A stretch of 64,000 bases of DNA from Archilochus colubris. Its lineage: Eukaryota > Chordata > Aves > Apodiformes > Trochilidae. A program made the position numbers and the translations under genes. This document shows, one piece after another, positions 38,914-50,440 of the stretch (positions are counted from its first letter, which is position 1; each line of letters opens with the position of its first letter). The stretch is from positions 34,147,121 to 34,211,120 of the forward strand of contig CM041085.1 in NCBI GenBank assembly GCA_023079485.1, given 5' to 3'. A model generated the notes under the pieces. It did no database searches. It was not told the origin of the DNA and was given only the letters and a program-made list of their open reading frames with translations.

Positions 38914-40711
38914 CTGAAAGCACATTAGTAAAACAAGTCATTAGTAAAGTCAACATCAGCAAGAAATTAAAAAAAAATTTTAAAAGGCAAAATCTCTTCA
39001 AAACACTGCTCTAAAATCAGTATCTGGAATAAGATCATGGCCCATCAGCAGTTTACAGATTAAACCAGTTTCAGCAACTGAACTGAATAGCCCACCACAA
39101 CTTGTTAAGCATGTGTCCTCAGTATTTTTATGAAGAGGTTTAAATATTTTCTATACCAAATCTGATCCCAAAGGGGCATATCATACTTAGAACAGCAGTA
39201 TCTTCATTATTAAACAAATCTGCCCATTTAATGAAGACACTGTATATATTCCTTCCTCATAAATGAGCCAAAAATATGACTTTATTATGCTTCACATAAC
39301 CTCTCATATGCATGGAACTGCAAAAGCATAAGCAACATCAAAGTTTTATATTTAAATTACAAAGGTAAAGCAATCTATCTCAAATATCACTGAGCTATGA
39401 TGTGGAATTACCTTTAAACCACATGCTGTTGTAATACTGCCTTGGTATTCAGAGGACAAACAGTCCATGCAAACTGTGGAATTTACTTATCTTTTTTAAT
39501 TTAAACCAGTAACATTTCTAAAAATTCCATGCTCTGCTATTTGCTTCTTCTGGAAACAGCCATATAATAGAACAAAATATAAAAATCAGATTCACGACCT
39601 TAACCAAAAGAAGGTATTTTAAACCCATCCTAATGTAAACACTCCTAATTATACTTAAGGGAGCACAGAAGCAGAGTAAACAGGGACAAGAAAATCTCAT
39701 CAACAAAGCAGAAGTGTCATCCACTTTGTCAAAGGTTGGCATCATTCCCCTATTTGGTTTTGAAAGTTAGGCCAAAAATCAAATTTGAAGAATTAAAGCA
39801 TGTATACAGTGCAAAGAAAAGTAGGTTGGAAAAAAGTAGGTTGGAAAAGTGGACTGAAATTCTGAAAAGCTTTTAAATGAGCTGTATTACAGCTGATCTT
39901 CCTCTAGGTGAGAGGCAAAGCCTGACTGCCTCAAATATGAGAACAGTGCTTCCCAGTCCACAGAAGTACAGCTCCGCTGTACCACGTGCAATTCCCAATT
40001 CCAATAGATGTTTTGTATGGAAATCTCCATATCATGCTCCTTTGACATGCTCCAAATTAACCAGGATTCAGATTTCTACATACCTAACTCACATTTGACA
40101 GCAGGATTTAGTATTTTCAAACATACTTTCTTTGTCCCCTTTTGAAGAAGGACAAGTCCCTAACTACTTCATTATTAATCACCACAGTAAATCTACCAGC
40201 TGGCAATAAGTGGGAGTTCAAAATTCACCACATATTGATGCTTTGCGAATCAGAACACATAGATGTTGTCTTGTGGCCTCAAACAAAGCTTCATATACAA
40301 TACAAGGATCTCCCTTTCTCCATCTTCCCATGTAAACAACTGTTTTCATGTTTCACAGAAAACAGCTATATTAAAGAAATCAAGCAGGAATCTAAGGACA
40401 TTTGGTTTTAGCATTTTGCTACATATTGTGTAGACTAGGTGATGAAAGACACAACAGCTTCTCCAACAGACAAGCCCTTCTCTCCCAAACTTCCATCCAG
40501 TTCTCAAGCTGCTGCACTTCATATCCTGATTTTGCATAAGAAAAATTAGCCATAAAGCTCTCTCATTATTTAATTTTCAGTGCCTATTGATCCAGTATTT
40601 CTTGAGCAAAAATATAAATACAGCTACACAGTCACTAAGGTGGTCTTTTTTTCTTCTGCTGTTCCCTTCTCCTGTTCTTCCCTCTGAGTATAAAGCTTAA
40701 GCATGCAGTAC
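38914..40711. other. UTRN intron, 1.8 kb
   Basis: AT-rich intron with a small tandem GTAGGTTGGAAAA duplication at about 39821-39848. Nothing else seen. Confidence 0.65.
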
Positions 40712-40903
40712 CTTCAGTGCATCTTCCTGAGTAGAAAAATCCTCATAGATGCCAGTGTTAAGCTCTGGTGCGTTCAGCAGCAGTTCAACATCAGCCATGG
40801 CCAGCAAGACTTTGTTGATTTCAACCAAGTATTCAGTCGAAAAGGGCAAGGTCCTAACCCCTACGTTAAAGTGGCCTTTTAACCTCTGCTGGATAGGGAT
40901 TGC
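40712..40903 (-). CDS. UTRN: Utrophin exon 15 (dystrophin exon 42 counterpart; linker and spectrin repeat 16 helix A)
   Basis: 192 bp, one codon shorter than dystrophin exon 42, phase 0 at both ends. Acceptor ATTTTTAG|GCAATC and donor CTGAAG|GTACTGC. The protein begins [20 protein letters not shown], then [40 protein letters not shown] and DALK. At 64 residues it matches the human utrophin segment residue for residue in length, which starts AIPIQQRKMG. In human utrophin, as I recall, AIPIQQ follows directly after the partner of the exon at 48092, without the intervening exon found here. Confidence 0.98.
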
Positions 40904-42200
40904 CTAAAAATACGAAAGTTCCTTTTATAGTTCAAAAAACAAACAATTTCATGAAAAAATTCCAAATCAGTAGACCATATTCAGCATAATATAGCATAAT
41001 TCACTACTTTTCTATATTAAAAGACAAAACAAAGGTCTTTCTAGCAATGTTACATAAATTCAGAAAGCTCCAAGTCTCACAGAGAATTGCTTCTATATTT
41101 AAAAAATTAGAAAACAGTAGATATCATGCTTCACAATGAACTTGTATTATCTTTATTAAAACTCTGAGGAGTGAGAAGGGAACCTTGATTCTTACCATTT
41201 CCAGAAATTACACTTCTTGCCTGAGAGTGTATATCTACTTGTGACTACAACCCACCATCAAGGCCTCCCAGAAGTTACCTATTTATTGAGGTAGACTTCG
41301 TTTTCCTCTCCATATTCTTCTCAATAAGCATCCCCACCCACATTTCCCAACTATTTTAAAAATAAATTAGTGCTACACCAGTACCACAACATTCTTTTTT
41401 GCAGTACCGAGAGGCATTAACTCCTCAAGACTTTGGCAGTTGTTATCTGCTCTGGATGTAAGACCAGGCTATCAAGCTAATGACTATGTTAGCAGATAAG
41501 AGAGCAAGAAAAGTAATTTAATGTAGCTTCTTCTTTGATCATAAATGACAGCCTGGACCTGCAGCATTAGGAAGCTAGCTGCAAGCAGCTGTATTCTGCT
41601 ATGCCTGGCAAAGGCAGCAGAGGCAGGAGGTGAAGCGGATACTGTCAAGACTGAAAGCAGTTGTTTTGCTGAAAAGATTTCTTGTTCAACAGGATTCTGC
41701 TACCATATCAGCAATAAAAAAAAGTAAACTCACCCCTAAACAGTGAGGAATTCAAGCAATTTCTAAGCTACCATCCTGTACTCGGTGAATTTGAGTCAAA
41801 CAAGATGAAAAGACACTCAAATCTATGTTTTACTAACAGCTGAGAATATGGGCAGGAGTGTGAAGAATAAATGCACGTTCACAGCAATTTCAGACAGTGA
41901 ATTTTAATTTGCAATTAGTCTGGGATGGATACACATGCAAATACCTAGCACAGCTGACAACCAGTAAAATATTAAGGTCCACTAACAAAGTTGTTTGCCA
42001 GCACCTGTATCTTCCTCCTCTACATATTTAAGCATTTCAAATATGTCACTCTGAGTGGAATTTAATGTTTGCAGCATCTGTACTTCACAGGAAAAAAAGA
42101 ACTGCAGTAGAAAAGTCATGTTAGTGTAATCACTATTCAGGGTTTCTTATGCACTGATGGCTCTTAAGGATTTTGTTAGTTTTGTGTACGTTTGGACTTT

Positions 42201-42271
42201 TTTGTGTTGGGGTGGGGTTTTGGGTTGGTTTGTTTGTTTTTGTGGTTGTTTTTGTTTTGCCTTTTTTTTTT
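42201..42271. repeat. G/T-rich low-complexity stretch
   Basis: Almost only G and T on the plus strand (TTGGGGTGGGGTTTTGGGTT core), ending in a T run. On the UTRN transcript this is an A/C-rich tract. Confidence 0.9.
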
Positions 42272-45200
42272 CCAAAGAGTCAGCCCTGTATTGAACTGCA
42301 GACACAGCTGTACTTCCACAAGACCTTTACCACCAAACATGGCATGCTTTCAGTCATTCATTGCAAACCAAAGAAATAGGATGTACCGGCACATAAGCAG
42401 AAATTGAGTCTACTGAATACAAGTATTAGAAACAAGCATCAGAAAATACTCAGCACTGCTTTTATTTCAGCAAGCAAGCACTTCAGTAAGAAACAAACTG
42501 CTCCATATGCTTTAGTTACAAATCCAGAATCTTGGACCCTGACACAAGCATGTTTTCTTGAAGGGCTGTATATATATTTTGTCAGCTTCCACCACTGAAA
42601 TCTGTAGCTAAAGCCCAAGGCTTAGACAGTGGTATGATTCCTTGAGGAAGGAGAGGTGACTCTAGCTCCAAAGCAATCAGACAAATCTTGTGCAGCTCTA
42701 AGTATCTTTTCAGACTGTTGTGTAATAAGCCTGAGTTTGAACAAACATCAGGATGCCCTCAGCAGCACAGCTGCCTGCAACAGTTTCACAAGGTGGTTTT
42801 CTCCATCACCGCAGTAAGTTCCACTCTCACACAGGCAACAGCCCAGATTCTGGACTTCACTAAAATTATCTTTGCAGATGTCAGCTTATGCCCCATTAGA
42901 AAAAGCTTGCACAAGCTTTAAAAGAGAGTCTGTTGGCGTACACCAAACTTGTTTTCCATTTGTTGCCAATCCCAAAACTTTCTGCTTCCCCCATGGCACT
43001 GGCCTGGGCCAGGTTGTTGCTCTACTGAAAGGCAGTGATTTCCTTATAGTGCTCCTCCTGCAGAGCTCACCTCATTACTAATCTCCTCCATCTGGCTCCC
43101 ACCACTGATAGATATTTTCTCCTTTCACAACCCTTTTTCTTAAAGATAAACACATGTATAGTGCTATTAACACATTCATGCTTCACTACAACTAAATTTT
43201 AATTGTTCATCTCTTCTCTACCTTGCAGTGCAGGCTGGCAGCTTCTAAAATGCAGTATGAAGTACTATAAGATGGAAGTTTGACATAACCATATCATGCA
43301 AGTGTCACAGAAACTGGTTTTTAGGTTTCTGAGGTTTTGGGTTTTTCTTTAAAAATCAAAAACAGGCAATCAAGCTCTTTTCTTAAGCATCCACAGATAA
43401 AAAGCTAATCAAAAGTTACTTAGAAGGACATATGGTTGGATAACAACTTAATAGCTCTTTTCTACTTTAATTTCAGTGGTAACAGAGCATGTTTGTTAAA
43501 TTCGGTCTCTATTTAAATACAAGGAAAAAACATAGGACTGGGAGAGAAAAGCAAAATACTCAGTTACTAGTGTACATTCTATAAATTACTCCTCCCACTG
43601 AAAGCTGTTAAAAACAATTTAATTTCGTAGTTAGATAAAAAGTTGTTTCCTCCTATACTTACCCACTAGTTTGACCCGAGGTTCAGAACCTGGTTTTTAA
43701 TTTTCTTCCCCTTTTACACTTAAATATATTTTGAAACAAAACCTAGTGAAGATTCAGCTCAAGGAGATACTCTAATTTGCTTCTAAGTGGTTTTTGGGAA
43801 AAACTGCCTAGGAAATTGACATAAATTTATAGAATCTAACCTTGCATGTTATATTATATAAACATTTTAGCCAAAAGTGCTTACACAGACTAATCTCAGG
43901 TCACCACACATTACTTATTGTCTTTGCAAATAAATATCTTTCGATTAGAAATGCTAATTTTTTAAACCATTCCTTGCCCTAGCTCTCTCACACTCAAAAC
44001 ATTTTTGATAGCCAGTTTTCTAAGAAAAGATTTTTCCAAAGGTAAAATCTCATGTCCATTTTATTTGTTCTTCTGGGTTAATTAATGCAGTCAGCAAGGA
44101 ACATATTTGTGGACAGCATAGCCAAGGACTAATATTTAAGTAACCCAGAACCTTCCCTATAAAAAGGCCAACAGGCAAACAAGCATGTTTTCTTTATTAC
44201 AGGAATAATACTTCAAGAGTTTTTAAGATGGTGTCTGTGTTTCAAGCTTAGAGGAAAAACTGCACCGTGATTGCAACAGCAAATTCACTTACCATCTGCA
44301 AAATTATCATTTTGACTTCAAAACAGTTTCTTAAAACTTGAAAAAAAATCTTTTGAAGAACTTTAGTCAACTAATTACCTCTGCAATTTAAGATTTAATT
44401 TTTCCTTTCCCTCATTCTGAGCCAAGTCAGAATAGAGCAATTTAAATACTAAAGCAAGGTTAGAAAAGGAGAAAACCAAGGAGATGCAAGCTTCCAATGC
44501 AGACTTTTCTAGTTAATGGATCTAGGGCAAAAACAAGGGTAATTCAGAAGTACCTGCTAAGCAGCTGGTTTAGCAATATTTCATAAACTCTTAACTCCAT
44601 AATGCCTTAATGCATACATGATGAAGAATATGATCTAGCTGTGTTCAACAAATCAAACATCTATGACCTTCAAGCACTATAAATAGGCCCTCTTCTCCAC
44701 ACTTATTTATAAAACCACAAACACTGTATTGCATAAAACTTTAATTGGGAGTCCACTCCCCATCTTGGCAGCTGAAATCTTTCCTTCCCTCCTTATTTGT
44801 TCGTTTCACACACTATCTCCTTTCCCCTGCTCACTGTACCTTCCTTACATCAAGGTGAGGGGTTAACCTAGCTACTCACTAGTGGATCAAGAATTAACTC
44901 AGTGCTTCTCAGGCTTGAGCTGAGATGACCAAAAACCACTGCAATTTGCTATTTGACATTTTGAGGGCCCTATGGATACATCCAAGGTTTTTCTTTCCTC
45001 ACCTTCATGAGACAACCCTACTAAGGGGAAGGGAGGGTGTTCAAGCACAAAATAGATGGTAAGAATTGGGGGAGCGGGGGTGTTGTTTCTGATGCAGAAT
45101 TTCAGCATTAGAACTGGGTAAGGAAAGTCTGGGGGCTCACAGAAAATTCTGGAGCAATTGTGTTTAACCAAAATTATGATGATATTTGGGAACAATATTT

Positions 45201-46994
45201 TTCCCTTCAGAAATATTAGTCCCCTACTAAAAGGGTTCAAGACGAGTTAGTAAGGCAGGTGAAAGAACAAGCCATAAAGGCAAAATAAGTCACCTGGCAC
45301 CAGCTGGCTTGCCACTCAAATAACAAAAAGTTAGAGGCACACATACACAAAGCAAAAGCAGACAGTTTGAGCTTCACAGCAGTAATGGAAACTGATGCAG
45401 TCCCTTTCTGAAAACCTACCTGAATCAGCTACACTAGAAACTACATCTGGAAGTATATTTTTTTACAACTTATAATTAATTATGAGCAAAGAAAAGGTTT
45501 TTCCATCAATAGGCTATTGTAATTGTTATGGTAACCCATATCTACATGACATTCTGCATCCAGCATCCAGATAACAAGATGCAGTACCAGAAATCAGCTG
45601 AAGTAACTCCTTAAAGAAAAGAGCTTTATAGGAGGCAAGACATCTCTCTTAAAGAAGATCAGTCAACATGCAGTGAGAGCAACAGTAATGAGGAAGACGA
45701 GGCTGTGGCTGGACTGCGTACATTAGCAAAGAACCACCCAGCTGCACCTTTTTCCCTTTTCCATCTGGTAACTGATTCACTCAAAGTAGCTGATGGTCAA
45801 ACAGAGAAACTGCATCGTGTTGGCTTACTTTAAATGTGCATGGATCCCAGCTTCCTTCTAAAAAAATTCCCTGGCATCATGTGCAAGGAGCCCATGTGCA
45901 GGTACCCACCCCTCAGGAGTGACCACTGGGGACACAACAGAGCAGTCAAATGTCTTAAATTGACACTGGAGCCATCTTTGCTGCCCAGCTCTGAGTGTGA
46001 GGCTCATAATTTGAAAAAAGTCTCTCTAAAGAGAAGCAGACTTAGAAGGTTTGCTTTGATAGGTGCTATCGAATAGCCAGCATAACTTTGGCAAGCAGAC
46101 TGACACAGGTCTACAGCTACCATAAGCAGCTGAAGCCAGGTAGCACTATGGCTGTGAATGAAGAGGTTTTGTGGTGTGATTCTCATAGGGAACCAGAGCA
46201 TATTACCCCTGCCTTCAAGTTAATCAGTGCTGGGTTAAAAAGTTACAGAGGAGTCAAAGAGATTTATTGGTTTTAATTATGAAGCTTCATACACAGAAGC
46301 TGAGAGGTACTTGACAGATTGCCTAGCCCCCAAGCTTGACAAAGAAATTACTTACTGCTTCAAAAGGTTCTTCACTGTTATTGCCTAAAATATTAATCTA
46401 ATTATCATGTAACCAAAGTATTTCGAAGGATGAAAAGAAGAAATAAAATGTAAAGAAAGAAACCAAATAAACCAAAAAGCATTAAGAACAAAAACACAAC
46501 AAAGCAAAGAAACCCCACAGAAACTGTCTGTACTCTCAACAATTAAGACATACAACTTTCTGGGCATTAGATTTTATCAGACCCTGACATCCTATTAAAT
46601 CAGTTGTGAAATTGTTTGTCAAGACCTGCACGTGCATTATCGTATATAACTCTCCTCATCAGAAATACTTCCACCTGTGTCATTTTTATTAATCTTCAAT
46701 GTGTACAGCAGTATCAATCATATGAGGATAATTATTACTCCCTAAGCACTCGAGGCACTGAATGGCAGTGTCAGAACTGTTACTGTACCCCAACCACAGG
46801 ATGCAGAGGCACTGAGATTAAGCTTCAAATGAGGTTATCATACCTGCACCAACCAGACACTGAATGAGACTGTTTGAGCCCAGGCACCAAGAAGAGATAA
46901 TAATAACCTCCATGAGCAAGATCGAAAAGAGAAACTGTCCTGATTCAACCACACTGCCCAGATCATGCTCTAAGACTTAGCCTGATGGCTGGGA

Positions 46995-47039
46995 TGTGTG
47001 TGTGTGTATATATATATATAGATATATATAGATAGATAA
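46995..47039. repeat. (TG)n(TA)n(GATA)n microsatellite
   Basis: TG units run into TA units and then GATA-type units, about 170 bp downstream (in gene direction) of the exon at 47209-47361. Confidence 0.95.
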
Positions 47040-47208
47040 TTATGTAGAAATCAAACAAAAGCATGCTAATGAAAAATGAATGCTGTCATTTTGAAAACAC
47101 GTTTTTCCTAGCAGGTGTCAAATGAACATCCATAAAGCCCTAAAATATCAATCTCTGAAGCTTATATGTAGCCTTCACTCTGTTTGTTCTAAGAAAAAGA
47201 ACTCTCAC

Positions 47209-47361
47209 CTGTAGTTTTTGTTCATCTTCCACACCTTGTAGCCCTGAGAGACGATGCTCAGCTTCATCCAGCCACTTCATTAGACTGTCATGTTCCTTCT
47301 TATACTGGGAGAACACTGGAGAGAGTTCGACCACATGCCTCTGTTGAAATGACCTGCATTC
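47209..47361 (-). CDS. UTRN: Utrophin exon 14, dystrophin exon 40-like (helix A of spectrin repeat 15); absent from human utrophin
   Basis: 153 bp, exactly the length of dystrophin exon 40, phase 0 at both ends. Acceptor TACTGCATTGTAG|GAATGC with a TTCCTAAT branch-like site, and donor CTACAG|GTGAGAG, close to consensus. The protein is ECRSFQQRHVVELSPVFSQY then KKEHDSLMKWLDEAEHRLSG and LQGVEDEQKLQ. It aligns with dystrophin exon 40 (EISHQWYQYKRQADDLLKCL then DDIEKKLASL): SQYKK/YQYKR, LMKWLDEAEHRLSGL/LLKCLDDIEKKLASL. Human utrophin, recalled from memory, runs straight from RYNKIK to AIPIQQ and has no such segment. No stop or frameshift breaks the exon. It may be constitutive or a cassette exon; either choice keeps the frame. 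Confidence 0.9.
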
Positions 47362-48091
47362 CTACAATGCAGTACATTAGGAAAATACAGTATAACAAGG
47401 AAAGTAATGAACAGGATAGGTCTTATTTGAAAAAAAAAAAACAAAACAAAACAAACAGAAAAAAAAAAACCACACCAAAACCAAAAATAACCTTGAGGGA
47501 TTCTCTTTTAAAGAAGCAAATTCCAATATCCATAATAGACATTTTTAAAAAATATTCTCTATTTATCTGCACAGACGTATAATCAAAGCCAACTTGAGGG
47601 CCTTACCCTGCCCCTGAGCTACACTTCCCTTTATCAGCTCTAGTAAAACAGGTGAATAAAAAGGACTAAGTATACAGACCCTCTTTGTTCTACACAAAAG
47701 CACTTTTAGTATGGCATGTGTATGAAAGCACCATAACATACTAGAGTGCACAACTGCTAATAGCCCCTTGCAGAAAGGAAGAAGAATTCAGGAGTATTCA
47801 TATTCACACAGATTTCTTCAGCTGAGAATTCAAATCTATCTGTATACGTGTATCTATATGTCTATATTTGTGAAATTGTTAGGAGGACTTTACAAATCAA
47901 AAATTATAAAAAACTTTGTAATGACAAAATTCCTACTTTGGAATCACAAAGATTCAAAGTGTGTATGCACACATTTAACTCTCCCCCAGAGAATCCTGTA
48001 TGCTAAATAAGCCTTCATCAGGTTATAAGGGACATACCCAAGAGAAGACTACATAAATGAGCTGTAAGCATAGTAACAATCCTCATCATAC
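47362..48091. other. UTRN intron, 0.7 kb
   Basis: Contains an A/C-rich tract at 47429-47489, which is U/G-rich in the transcript and lies about 70-130 nt upstream of the exon 40-like acceptor. Confidence 0.7.
47429..47489. repeat. A/C-rich low-complexity tract
   Basis: A runs separated by C (AAAACAAAACAAACAG type). In the UTRN RNA it reads as U-rich with UGUUU units, upstream of the acceptor at 47361. Confidence 0.93.
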
Positions 48092-48229
48092 CTGCACACT
48101 GTTGTACTTTTTCTGCAGAAGCATCAGCTGTATGCGGATCTTCTCTCTCTTATGGTCCTCCATAGGCTGCTGTAACAACTGTCCTCCCCTCTGTAAAACT
48201 TCTTCAATTTGAGCTCTTTCTTGGTCCAG
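48092..48229 (-). CDS. UTRN: Utrophin exon 13 (dystrophin exon 39 counterpart; spectrin repeat 14 helices B-C)
   Basis: 138 bp, identical to dystrophin exon 39, phase 0-0. Acceptor GTAATTTTAG|CTGGAC and donor GTGCAG|GTATGAT. The protein [20 protein letters not shown] then [20 protein letters not shown] and KYNSVQ matches human utrophin ([20 protein letters not shown]) and keeps the LQRG and KREKI core also seen in dystrophin (ELLQRGDNLQ). Confidence 0.98.
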
Positions 48230-49414
48230 CTAAAATTACAAAAGTCTATTATCTATAGAAAGCTCAACTATGGTTTCCAAAATGAATTTATTACCTGCTC
48301 AGGTATTAACAGAACAGTAGAAAACTGTTTTATTATCTAAGTATGAGCCAAACAAATTAAAGTGAAGATTCTGCTCCACCACTACAAACATGGTCATTCC
48401 ACAAACTTCATGAAGAGATGCCCTGCAGGAATCAAAATGAACCAACAGTGGGCTGCTGGTTCCTTGACTTATCCTCTTGCTGAAGTCAATGGAACTATGA
48501 CTTCAGCTCCAATTTTACTCTGAAAAAAGCAAAATCAGAGCAAAATTGCAAGAAAAAAAGCGTAATAAATTTTAGAACACAAAGGGAAGCATAGGTTCTA
48601 TAGCAATAGGTTCCCTTTCATGAAGGTCTTTAATTTCTTTTTCATGAGTATATATACCATTTTTCATAAACTTAGATTCAGATTTCCAGCTAAGTTTATA
48701 ATATTTCATGTGCTCAACTGGAAGGCAGACAGAGTGGCCTGGCAGGACTTCACCCAATTTTGTAGCCAACAAGGCTATTGTGGATAAGATAGCAAAAAAA
48801 GCATGACTGATTTATTGGGGTGAGTAGCAGAGCCTAGATAAAAATCTAGAAAAAGACACATTTTGTTCAAGTTCTTATTTCGTTTCTAGGAGCCATATTA
48901 CAACAGTCTTGTTTACACCTCATCTCACAAACATCCACTGACCTGACCCTATGCACTCTGATTCATATATCATAACATTTTCAGTTTAAAGCAAAAAAAT
49001 ATCTAGATTAGACGCCCAAAGCTACCAAACACAAAGGAGGAGTCTCAGTTGCATTAACTCATCATTTCAACATAAAGTTCAGACAGACACAGAGTTTTGC
49101 ACGCTATTATTTCTACAGAAAGGACTCCTTATAAGCAGCTACTTTGAGCAGAAGAGATAAATGAAAATGAAGATTCGCTATCTGAATTATATAAAATTAT
49201 GAAAATAGAGGTTAGTGTATGACTAGTTACTCTCAATGCACCAGTGAGAAGGCAGCAGCTATGGGACAAGTCCTGGGAAAATGTGCAGTGTTTTCAGAAA
49301 CTCAGTGATTCCCTTCATTTTCTACTACTGTCTTAAAAAGATGTTGTCAGAATTCCCCCTCAAAGTCAGGAGGAACATAACATGTGGAGAAAATAGAAGT
49401 CATTGCTGACAAAC
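48230..49414. other. UTRN intron, 1.2 kb
   Basis: AT-rich, nothing recognised. Confidence 0.65.
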
Positions 49415-49564
49415 CGTTTCATCTTCCCCACTCAGCTCCTGATGTTTTTCCACAACTCTTAACATAGTCTGTATGTCGGTCTCAAATTTTTCCAGGTCTG
49501 GAAAAGGTCCTCTGGCTTCACAGGGCTCTGACATGCCAGGAAGTCGTTCTTGTCCAACAAGCAT
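49415..49564 (-). CDS. UTRN: Utrophin exon 12 (dystrophin exon 38 counterpart; spectrin repeat 14 helix A)
   Basis: 150 bp, nine codons longer than dystrophin exon 38, phase 0-0. Acceptor AATTTCTAG|ATGCTT; donor GAAACG|GTTTGTC, weaker than its neighbours. The protein MLVGQERLPGMSEPCEARGP then FPDLEKFETDIQTMLRVVEK and HQELSGEDET is colinear with human utrophin in the part [20 protein letters not shown]. Because it is in phase and has a weak donor, skipping would be tolerated. Confidence 0.95.
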
Positions 49565-50134
49565 CTAGAAATTAAAATAAAACTTAATTCAAGCTGAAAA
49601 TTTAGTCTGAGCTATCATACACAGTCTAATCATCTAGCAATCCAACAACAACAGGCATGATAGTATGTCTGTAGCACCATCCAATATTAGCATTTAAAAA
49701 ACTGCAAGAGCTGTTTGATCTAACAGAGAGTTAGCTTGGACATAGAGGTGGACAGGTATTACCAAGCTCTTACCCTTCAAATTTCAATCTGAGCATTTTG
49801 GTCTCAGAACAAACAAAACCCTCCAATTACTTTAGCTTATGGTGTTGCTCTGTAGTTCATATAAATACTTCTTGCAATATACATGTTTTTTCTAACACAC
49901 AGTTAATTGTAAACTTTCCATTGCAACTCAAGTTGCTACCTGCTACTCAGGTAAAAAAAGCAGTTGCTGTAAAATCACTCTGTCCAGCTTTCCCATATTA
50001 ATATCCATACTTAAGAGAGGATTTCAAGCACAGAATTGCTTCTCTTATGTATAAGATTTGTCCCCTAAAGCTATTTGACATCATTCTGGCATTGACTTTC
50101 CCTGAGCATATTTTTGGGGCTCCCTCATTCTCAC
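49565..50134. other. UTRN intron, 0.57 kb
   Basis: AT-rich, nothing recognised. Confidence 0.65.
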
Positions 50135-50305
50135 CTTGGCACTTTTGATGTGCTGAGAGACCTTCTCAAAGTTGCGGTTCAGTTCTGCCAGTTTGGGGTC
50201 AACAAGTTCCCGGCATGAGACTCCCCGACCATTCATGAGGATGATAGCCTGATCTCTGACATTATCCACTCGGAGACTAACATCATCTAATTCGGATGCC
50301 AAACG
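50135..50305 (-). CDS. UTRN: Utrophin exon 11 (dystrophin exon 37 counterpart; spectrin repeat 13 helices B-C)
   Basis: 171 bp, identical to dystrophin exon 37, phase 0-0. Acceptor AACTACTTAG|CGTTTG and donor GCCAAG|GTGAGAA. The protein [20 protein letters not shown] then [20 protein letters not shown] and [17 protein letters not shown] is close to human utrophin ([18 protein letters not shown] is identical as I recall it). A 135-bp intron separates it from the exon upstream, the shortest intron here. Confidence 0.98.
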
Positions 50306-50440
50306 CTAAGTAGTTAAAGAAAATGCAAATTGTTAGCCTAAGAATGAAAAAAATACTTAAAAAAAAAAAGAAATAAAAGCAGCAAACTTCATTTGACCTC
50401 ATTTAGAATACAGAAGCAGATGGAGTGCTACATTTCCTAC

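Larger units (their letters stand above)
40904..47208. other. UTRN intron, 6.3 kb, no dystrophin exon 41 counterpart found
   Basis: The largest complete intron in the window. A partner of dystrophin exon 41 (183 bp, phase 0-0, ending near RRLNFAQ) would belong here, and I did not find one reading by eye. It contains a G/T-rich run at 42201-42271, a TG/TA microsatellite at 46995-47039, a less AT-rich block at about 45630-46280 with plus-strand open frames, and an isolated exon-like frame near 42010-42100. Confidence 0.6.

Noticed and set aside
43070..43110. Donor-like GAG|GTGAGC with an open frame on the minus strand
   Set aside because: No pyrimidine tract before the only near AG; the exon would be about 34 nt and break the frame.
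44899..45240. 113-codon minus-strand open frame as the missing exon 41 partner
   Set aside because: No spectrin heptad pattern, no helix C Trp, and no flanking splice sites in phase.
46355..46388. Short exon-like piece between a TATTTTAG acceptor and a GTAAGT donor on the minus strand
   Set aside because: 29 nt, not a multiple of three between two phase-0 exons, and no protein similarity.
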